Shown piece by piece: positions 8,429 through 11,962 of a stretch of DNA of 11,962 bases. The notes under the pieces are model-generated. The model worked only from the letters and a program-made list of their open reading frames with translations. It was not told the origin of the DNA and ran no database searches. Where the stretch lies: the NCBI GenBank assembly GCA_003453555.1, contig DMLA01000259.1, positions 1 to 11,962 of the forward strand, read 5' to 3'. The stretch comes from Chloroflexota bacterium (GTDB lineage: Bacteria > Chloroflexota > Anaerolineae > UBA7937). How positions within the stretch are numbered: position 1 is the stretch's first letter; each line of letters opens with the position of its first letter. A program made the translations under genes and the position numbers.

Positions 8429-8662
8429 ATGGCCACTGTAGAACTGAGACCAGGTGAGTCACAAGAGGAGTTACTGAAACGTTTCCGCAAGAGGGTGATG
8501 GAAAGCGGTATTTTAAGCACGCGGCGTAAGAAGAGATGGTTTGTCTCTAAGGGTGAGAAGCGTCGGCAAGCGAAAGACAAAGCCATCAGAAGAGCCAGAC
8601 GCCGAGAGGCTCGCCGACGGTCCCAAGGCGATAGCAGGCGCAGGGGAGCAAGGAAGCGGTAA
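8429..8662 (+). CDS. rpsU: 30S ribosomal protein bS21
   Basis: bS21 is a small basic protein of the 30S platform, close to the 3' end of 16S rRNA and the anti-Shine-Dalgarno sequence. The product from the ATG at 8429 is 77 residues. It matches the family in ATVELRPGESQEELLKRF (about 2-19), then FRKRVMESGILSTRRKKRWF and a KGEKRRQAKDKAIRRARRR tail. It is longer than the usual 58-70 residues because of an arginine-rich C-terminal extension. A TTG at 8414 would add five residues without support. No Shine-Dalgarno sequence precedes either start, unlike nearly every other gene here. The gene is placed directly after an intrinsic terminator, and rpmI follows 56 bases downstream. Confidence 0.9.
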   Translation: MATVELRPGESQEELLKRFRKRVMESGILSTRRKKRWFVSKGEKRRQAKDKAIRRARRREARRRSQGDSRRRGARKR

Positions 8663-8696
8663 ACCGGGGGTGGAAGCGTTCTTCCTTATAAGGCTC

Positions 8697-8718
8697 TTCC
8701 CGTGACGGGAGCAGGGGT
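8697..8718 (+). promoter_or_regulatory. Hairpin covering the rpmI ribosome binding site
   Basis: TTCCCG (8697-8702) pairs with CGGGAG (8706-8711), including one G-U pair, around a TGA loop. The 3' arm contains GGGAG (8707-8711), the Shine-Dalgarno sequence seven bases before the ATC at 8719. Folding would hide the site. A second short stem GGAAG/CTTCC (8672-8685) and the palindrome CCTTATAAGG (8684-8693) lie just upstream and could compete with it. Confidence 0.5.
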
Positions 8719-8952
8719 ATCCCTAAGATCAAGACCCATAAGGCTACGGCTAAGAGGTTCAAAGTTACAGGTAGCGGCAAGCTGAGGCGACGGAAGGGGC
8801 ACGCCAGCCACCTCCGTCGCAAGAAGAGCAAGCGAGCGGAGCGAGAGTTAAAGGGCAACCTGTCGGTCAGTAAAGCCGACAGGGGGCGTGTAAAAAGGAT
8901 GCTGAGTCTAAAAAGAGCCCTCAAAGATGATTTTACTTTACGTCCCCGGTGA
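8719..8952 (+). CDS. rpmI: 50S ribosomal protein bL35, apparent ATC start
   Basis: bL35 is a small basic protein of the 50S subunit. Translating from 8719 gives PKIKTHKATAKRFKVTGSG after the first codon, then KLRRRKGHASHLRRKKSKR and LSVSKADRGRVKRML, unmistakably bL35. The initiator methionine position is ATC. The frame has a stop (TAA, 8689-8691) ten codons upstream, and no ATG, GTG or TTG lies between it and the conserved sequence. GGGAG (8707-8711) is seven bases upstream, the right distance for an ATC start. The predicted length is 77 residues against the usual 64-66; the extra residues are a C-terminal tail (SLKRALKDDFTLRPR). The usual neighbours infC and rplT are absent. The stop lies 18 bases before carD. 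A base error turning ATG into ATC is the alternative explanation. Confidence 0.88.
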   Translation: MPKIKTHKATAKRFKVTGSGKLRRRKGHASHLRRKKSKRAERELKGNLSVSKADRGRVKRMLSLKRALKDDFTLRPR

Positions 8953-8970
8953 TGAAAGGCGGGTGGAACG

Positions 8971-9477
8971 ATGGCTAAGTTCAGGGTTGGAGAGAGGCTT
9001 ATCCACCCCGTTCACGGGGCTGGAACAGTTGTGGCCTACGAGAAACGCGAGGAGGAGGGGGATACAAAAGAGTACTATGTGATCGAACTAGATACACCGA
9101 GTGGTCGATTGCTGACACCGGTGGAGCAAGCGGATCAATTGGGGTTGCGCAAGGTGGTGGGGAGGAGAGATCGCCCCCCTCTGTGGAAAGTATTAGCCGG
9201 GCGCCCCAGAAAGTTCTCCCCAGATTATCGGAAGAGGCAGGCGGAGATTGCCAAAAGGCTGCGAAGAGGGAGTTTTACCGAGGTGGGCCGAGTGATTAGG
9301 GATTTGGCATGGCTGGACAGCCGAGGCAGGCTGAACATGAACGACCGGCAGCTTTTTAAGCGAGCCAAGGCGGCTTTGGCGGAAGAGTTAGCAGCAGCCG
9401 AGGGGATGGAGATCGGCGAGGCCCTCTCCCGGGTGGAGTCGGCCTTGGAGCGAAGGGTTTCACGATGGCAAGATTGA
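8971..9477 (+). CDS. carD: CarD-family transcriptional regulator
   Basis: CarD proteins bind the beta subunit of RNA polymerase and stabilise the open complex at housekeeping promoters, in particular those for rRNA and other stable RNAs. The first 65 or so residues form the RNA-polymerase-interaction domain: FRVGERLIHPVHGAGTVVAYE, then YYVIELDTPSGRLLTPVEQA. The rest is a helical, basic DNA-contacting domain with W172-type aromatic positions not confidently assignable, but with RLRRGSFTEVGRVIRDLAWL and a KRAKAALAEELAAAEG helix typical of the family. The length of 168 fits. The ATG at 8971 follows AAAGGCGGGTGG. It lies 18 bases after rpmI, so translation factors and a polymerase factor share a transcript. 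I infer a growth-linked unit from this position. Confidence 0.9.
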   Translation: MAKFRVGERLIHPVHGAGTVVAYEKREEEGDTKEYYVIELDTPSGRLLTPVEQADQLGLRKVVGRRDRPPLWKVLAGRPRKFSPDYRKRQAEIAKRLRRGSFTEVGRVIRDLAWLDSRGRLNMNDRQLFKRAKAALAEELAAAEGMEIGEALSRVESALERRVSRWQD

Positions 9478-9522
9478 GCGGGGAGGGGTTAGGCCGGTCT
9501 AATGGGAGGGGTGATAAGATAG

Positions 9523-9765
9523 ATGTCTGAGAAGAAATCGAACAAGAAGGAGAAGATCGAGTTTGTGGGCACGGTGGTTGAGGCTTTGCCCAATACCATG
9601 TTCCGGGTGGAGCTGGAGAACGGCCATAAGGTGTTGGCCTACCTCTCTGGCAAGATGCGCAGGTATTATATCCGCACCTTGCTGGGGGACAAGGTTTTGG
9701 TTCAACTCTCGCCCTACGACCTGACGCGGGGAAGGATCGTCTATCGATACAAGAAGCCCTTCTAG
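9523..9765 (+). CDS. infA: Translation initiation factor IF-1
   Basis: IF-1 is a small OB-fold protein that binds the ribosomal A site and helps IF-2 and IF-3 select the start codon. The 80-residue product shows the highly conserved GTVVEALPNTMFRVELENGH (about 16-35), LSGKMRRYYIRTLLGDKV and LSPYDLTRGRIVYRYK. It is a few residues longer than the usual 72 because of a lysine-rich N-terminus (MSEKKSNKKEK). The ATG at 9523 has AGGGGTGAT (9507-9515), an extended match to the anti-Shine-Dalgarno, seven bases upstream. It lies 45 bases after carD and not in a large ribosomal protein operon, where infA usually sits. Confidence 0.97.
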   Translation: MSEKKSNKKEKIEFVGTVVEALPNTMFRVELENGHKVLAYLSGKMRRYYIRTLLGDKVLVQLSPYDLTRGRIVYRYKKPF

Positions 9766-9977
9766 CCCCTTCGGATGGCACGTCAGTTTATCAGAGTGGT
9801 GCGCTCCTTTTGGATCTTCAACGGCTTAAGTACGAAATCCGGCCACGGCGTGAAAGCGGATAGTTCCCTGCCGGGAATGGGCGTTGACTTCGGGCTGTTC
9901 TGGCCAACACTAAGGGCAGGGAAGATCCCCTTCTTACTCTTTCGAGAACCTCGAGTGGTGTTGCTCATTGGGCGGGG
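9766..9977. other. Convergent intergenic region between infA and the glycosyltransferase
   Basis: Open frames exist on both strands (plus 9775-9981, minus 9783-9968) but neither has a recognisable product or a good ribosome binding site, and each overlaps the other almost fully. One small hairpin TTCCC/GGGAA lies at 9864-9877. I see no gene. Confidence 0.6.
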
Positions 9978-9992
9978 TTAGCCGCTCTTTTC
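9972..9992 (+). terminator. Weak intrinsic terminator candidate after infA
   Basis: GCGG (9972-9975) and CCGC (9982-9985) form a four-pair stem with a six-base loop, followed by TCTTTTC. It overlaps the stop codon of the convergent glycosyltransferase gene. The stem is short, so the call is tentative, but it is the only hairpin with a T-rich tail after infA. Confidence 0.3.
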
Positions 9993-11162
9993 AAGGGCGA
10001 TGTTGTACGCTTTCTCAACGGTCTGGGCTAGAGTCGCCCAGTTGAACTTCTCCCTCACTCTCCGCCCGGCCTCCCGTCCCAGGGCTCGTTGTAACTCCTC
10101 ATCCCGGAGAATGTGGATGATCGCCTGGCAGAACGACTCATCGTCGCCCGGTTCGATCAGATAACCAGAGACCAGATGTTCGATGTATTGGCGATTCTCT
10201 CCCACGTCACTGGCTACGATGGGCAACCGCGAGCCCATGAGTTCGATGAGTTTGATGGAGCATTTGGTGCGATTGATAAGGGTGTCGTCGTAGGGGTAGA
10301 TGGCCAGATCTGCGCTGGCCAACCATTTTTGCTTCTTCTCCTCTACCCAGCCGACGTATTCTACTCCCTCTATCTCCCTCTGGGCCATCAGTTGGCGCAA
10401 CCTCTCTTCCTCGCCGAACAGCCCTCTCCCCACTACTAAGAGTCGCGCCTCAGGGATGGCTTCGACCACGCCTTTCCAGATCTCTACTACTCGTTCCAGG
10501 CTGAACTCAAAGAAACGAGTGTATAGGAGCACCGTTGGTCTCTCCTTGGAGGCCTGCTGGGGATGGGTCTCCAATTCGAGGCTTTCTAAAGGCATCCCGT
10601 TGGGCACGTAGAAAACGCTTTCGGGCTTCACCCCCAGGGACCAAGCCAAAGTCTGCAGAGCACGGCTGGCTACGGTCACCGCGTCACAATGGAGGAGCCC
10701 CCACTTTTCCTGGAAGGCGAAGAACCGCTTCTGCAACCAGGTGTAGTTTTCGATCTCGTTCCACCCTCCTGTACCTTCCCAGTCGTCGCTATCCATCACC
10801 AGCCCCACACTAGCCAGGCCCACCTTGCGCAGAAACCATATAGCCATAGCCACTAAGCCAGAATAGGCCTTAGGCTTGAAACAATGGACGATGTGGGGTT
10901 TGCTCTTCAGGGCGCGCGAGAGGAGTCGCCAAGTGATGATTAGATGGCCCAGGAGGGGGATAGAGGGCGGCAAGGTGATGTTGTGGATCTTAACCCCTCC
11001 TCTTTCCTCCTCTCTCCCTGAATCCCCGGGGTTGCTCCAAGGAGGAAGAAAAATCTCCACCTCATAGCCTCGAGCCGTCAGGGCTAGGGCCATGGGCAGG
11101 GCCCGCATCCTCATGGTTCCCTTGGGCCCCAGGCCGAAGGGACCGATCAGGGCTATTCTCAA
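9978..11162 (-). CDS. GT4-family glycosyltransferase
   Basis: The 394-residue product has the two-domain GT-B layout of retaining glycosyltransferase family 4. The N-terminal Rossmann half starts IALIGPFGLGPKGTMRMRAL and includes PHIVHCFKPKAYSG (89-102) and VMDSDDWEG (122-130). The C-terminal half has YVPNGM (185-190), LLYTRFFEFSLERVVEIW (212-229), LLVVGRG (241-247) and the donor-site segment KCSIKLIELMGSRLPIVASD (300-319), where Lys304 and Glu308 stand near the usual acidic motif. Such enzymes move a sugar from a nucleotide donor to a polysaccharide, lipid or protein; the substrate cannot be named. No signal peptide is evident, so it is probably cytoplasmic or membrane-associated. The start is TTG, with GAGGTGG four to five bases upstream. 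It stands alone, convergent to infA. Confidence 0.85.
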   Translation of the reverse strand: MRIALIGPFGLGPKGTMRMRALPMALALTARGYEVEIFLPPWSNPGDSGREEERGGVKIHNITLPPSIPLLGHLIITWRLLSRALKSKPHIVHCFKPKAYSGLVAMAIWFLRKVGLASVGLVMDSDDWEGTGGWNEIENYTWLQKRFFAFQEKWGLLHCDAVTVASRALQTLAWSLGVKPESVFYVPNGMPLESLELETHPQQASKERPTVLLYTRFFEFSLERVVEIWKGVVEAIPEARLLVVGRGLFGEEERLRQLMAQREIEGVEYVGWVEEKKQKWLASADLAIYPYDDTLINRTKCSIKLIELMGSRLPIVASDVGENRQYIEHLVSGYLIEPGDDESFCQAIIHILRDEELQRALGREAGRRVREKFNWATLAQTVEKAYNIALEKSG

Positions 11163-11212
11163 GAGGCCACCTCTATCTCTGTTCCTTCTGTAGTATCGTC
11201 AAGGGGTTTGGC

Positions 11213-11497
11213 TTGTGCTTCAAAGGCGAAGAGGCGTACCCTCTCTTCGTACAAAATCCCCGTCGAACAGCCTCCAGTTTGGCGAAGACCAAACAGTTGG
11301 GCGCGGCGGACTCCATATCAGGGTGGCAGAGGATGGCTTCGGCCATCGCCAATCCCCTCCCTGGAGGGATCGCCACGGGCTTCGCCCTACACTATGTATC
11401 CCGTTCAGGGGTTGAGAGCCCTGCTTATGCAGGGCTCATTAAACGCCAGAGAGATGCCAAACGCAAGGGGGTCAAACTTGTATGCTATCCGATCTAG
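11213..11497 (+). CDS. Doubtful small hypothetical protein
   Basis: A 94-codon frame starts at TTG 11213 with AAGGGG about six bases upstream and has a GC-rich third-position pattern, so it cannot be dismissed outright. I recognise no family. The sequence includes the palindromic hairpins of this region (11333-11388 and 11416-11437), which argues that the frame is open by chance across repeat DNA. Confidence 0.2.
   Translation: MCFKGEEAYPLFVQNPRRTASSLAKTKQLGAADSISGWQRMASAIANPLPGGIATGFALHYVSRSGVESPAYAGLIKRQRDAKRKGVKLVCYPI
11416..11437. repeat. Perfect 9-bp palindrome with TTAT loop
   Basis: GAGCCCTGC (11416-11424) and GCAGGGCTC (11429-11437) are fully complementary around TTAT. No T-run follows on either strand, so it does not look like an intrinsic terminator. 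It could be a protein-binding palindrome, an mRNA stabilising stem or part of a dispersed repeat. It does not show the GTTRRRY ends of an integron attC site. Confidence 0.6.
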
Positions 11498-11502
11498 ACC
11501 CG

Positions 11503-11640
11503 CTAGAAGCCGGTGACGGCGGTGAAAGTACGCATCTCTATCAAGAGTAGGCGTTTGACCCTGCAGATGACGCTGATCTCGCCCCTGAGATCTTGCCACT
11601 GGTCAACGATGAAAGTGACCGTAACCTCAGGATCTCTCAC
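11503..11640 (-). pseudogene. Short 45-codon frame, possibly the 3' end of a frameshifted gene
   Basis: From GTG 11640 the minus strand reads VRDPEVTVTFIVDQWQDLRG, then EISVICRVKRLLLIEMRTF and stops. The alternation of hydrophobic and charged residues looks protein-like. An adjoining minus-strand frame just upstream reads NFIVQVDKFDAVDIILFTW and then CERS before a stop near 11633. Joining the two by one frameshift gives a continuous plausible sequence, which suggests a broken gene. No family is recognised. Alternatively it is a tiny gene read from the promoter-like sequence at 11655-11682. Confidence 0.3.
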
Positions 11641-11654
11641 ACCATGTAAATAGG

Positions 11655-11682
11655 ATAATATCCACGGCGTCGAATTTGTCAA
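11655..11682 (-). promoter_or_regulatory. Promoter-like sequence on the minus strand
   Basis: On the minus strand TTGACA (11682-11677) is followed after 16 bases by TATTAT (11660-11655): a perfect -35 and a five-of-six -10. It would start transcription near 11648, eight bases before the GTG at 11640. Because upstream frames read through it, it may be coincidental sequence inside a dead gene. Confidence 0.35.
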
Positions 11683-11792
11683 CCTGCACTATAAAGTTCG
11701 AACCCGAGGGGGCAACCCTATTCTCCTGGAGCCGAGGACCTTGTCATCGGGCAGAGGTCTTTGAACTCGACTCTGCCTCATCATTCTTTCCT

Positions 11793-11912
11793 CTACTGAG
11801 TCAGATTGGTACCATGTACCTTATCATTAGGCAAGCTCTCGATCTCTTTGACAAGGGTCTGCCTCGCTTCTTGTAGGGGGAGAAATCGTCGTCGTTCGCC
11901 GTGTTGCCTCAA
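11793..11912 (-). pseudogene. Fragment resembling the N-terminus of a small antitoxin-like protein
   Basis: The minus strand from TTG 11912 encodes 39 residues containing FLPLQEARQTLVKEIESLP followed by NDKV. The helix-then-LPxDKV pattern is like the start of small DUF2281/VapB-type antitoxins, which continue with a hydrophobic EVLDFVEFL-like helix. Here that helix is missing: the frame turns to HGTNLTQ and stops, and the two other frames are also broken within about 60 bases. No ribosome binding site is clear and no toxin gene is seen alongside. The family call rests on a short motif and is tentative. Confidence 0.3.
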
Positions 11913-11962
11913 AGGAAAATGCTACCGAAGGGGGTAACGGGGCCTCAATGAAGATGTTACCG

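Larger units (their letters stand above)
11163..11502. other. Hairpin-rich region upstream of the glycosyltransferase, no confident gene
   Basis: Several hairpins crowd together: GTTTGG/CCAAAC (11277-11294), GATGGC-TTCG-GCCATC (11333-11348), CCCTC/GAGGG near 11357-11370, GGGC-TTC-GCCC around 11378-11388, and the perfect palindrome at 11416-11437. The cluster at 11330-11390, with TTCG-type loops, resembles dispersed palindromic repeat elements of bacterial genomes. TTGACG on the minus strand (11197-11202) could be part of a glycosyltransferase promoter, but no good -10 box follows. Confidence 0.4.

Noticed and set aside
8586..8924. Minus-strand frame of 112 codons opposite rpsU/rpmI
   Set aside because: It overlaps the bL35 coding sequence, which is certain by protein motif.
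9775..9981. 68-codon plus-strand frame after infA and the opposing minus-strand frame 9783-9968
   Set aside because: No family resemblance, no ribosome binding site, and the two cover each other; either would be open by chance.
10113..11067. Plus-strand frames within 10113-11067
   Set aside because: They are antisense to the glycosyltransferase, whose GT4 motifs are clear.
11411..11444. Integron attC site around the 9-bp palindrome
   Set aside because: The outer bases do not fit the conserved GTTRRRY/RYYYAAC ends and no integrase or cassette is present.
11740..11850. Diverged duplication of the LPNDKV segment (LPDDKVLG in another minus-strand frame)
   Set aside because: Only about two thirds of 29 bases match; too short and weak to support a duplication.

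Overview
The window looks like a chromosomal segment of a bacterium, most likely from Chloroflexota. That is an inference from the protein sequences: the insertions in DnaG and SigA, CarD, RNase Y, and a GAAC-N4-GTTC type SOS operator. No 16S rRNA is present to settle it. Base composition is moderately GC-rich and looks even across the window. Most genes have strong Shine-Dalgarno sequences. Start codons are relaxed: TTG for dnaG and the glycosyltransferase, and apparently ATC for rpmI.

Layout. Positions 2-961 hold the C-terminal end of a DNA methyltransferase or type IIG restriction-modification protein cut by the window edge. A textbook sigma-A promoter at 974-1002, with a perfect SOS operator in its spacer, then drives recA (1086-2135). 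Next come recX (2334-2966), rny for RNase Y (3017-4546), dnaG (4690-6669) and the housekeeping sigma factor (6697-7956), all on the plus strand. This joins the SOS/recombination block to the dnaG-sigma part of the macromolecular-synthesis operon.

A GC-rich block of overlapping inverted repeats follows (7977-8029). A second near-consensus promoter then drives tRNA-Asn(GTT) at 8086-8160. About 250 bases of untranslated sequence ending in a strong intrinsic terminator lie directly in front of rpsU (8429-8662). After rpsU come rpmI (8719-8952, easily missed because its only plausible start is ATC), a carD-like RNA polymerase-binding regulator (8971-9477) and infA (9523-9765). Four genes for translation or RNA polymerase control therefore sit together, away from their usual partners (infC/rplT for rpmI, the spc/alpha operon for infA).

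The right end changes character. A convergent GT4 glycosyltransferase lies on the minus strand (9978-11162). Beyond it are about 800 bases without a convincing gene, holding perfect palindromes, TTCG-loop hairpins, a minus-strand promoter-like sequence and broken reading frames. One of these fragments resembles the N-terminus of a small antitoxin-type protein. This part looks like decayed accessory DNA.

The most interesting signals are the rpsU-rpmI leader architecture and the regulatory hairpins around recX. In the first, a conditional terminator candidate precedes an rpsU without a Shine-Dalgarno sequence, and rpmI has an ATC start with its ribosome binding site in a hairpin.
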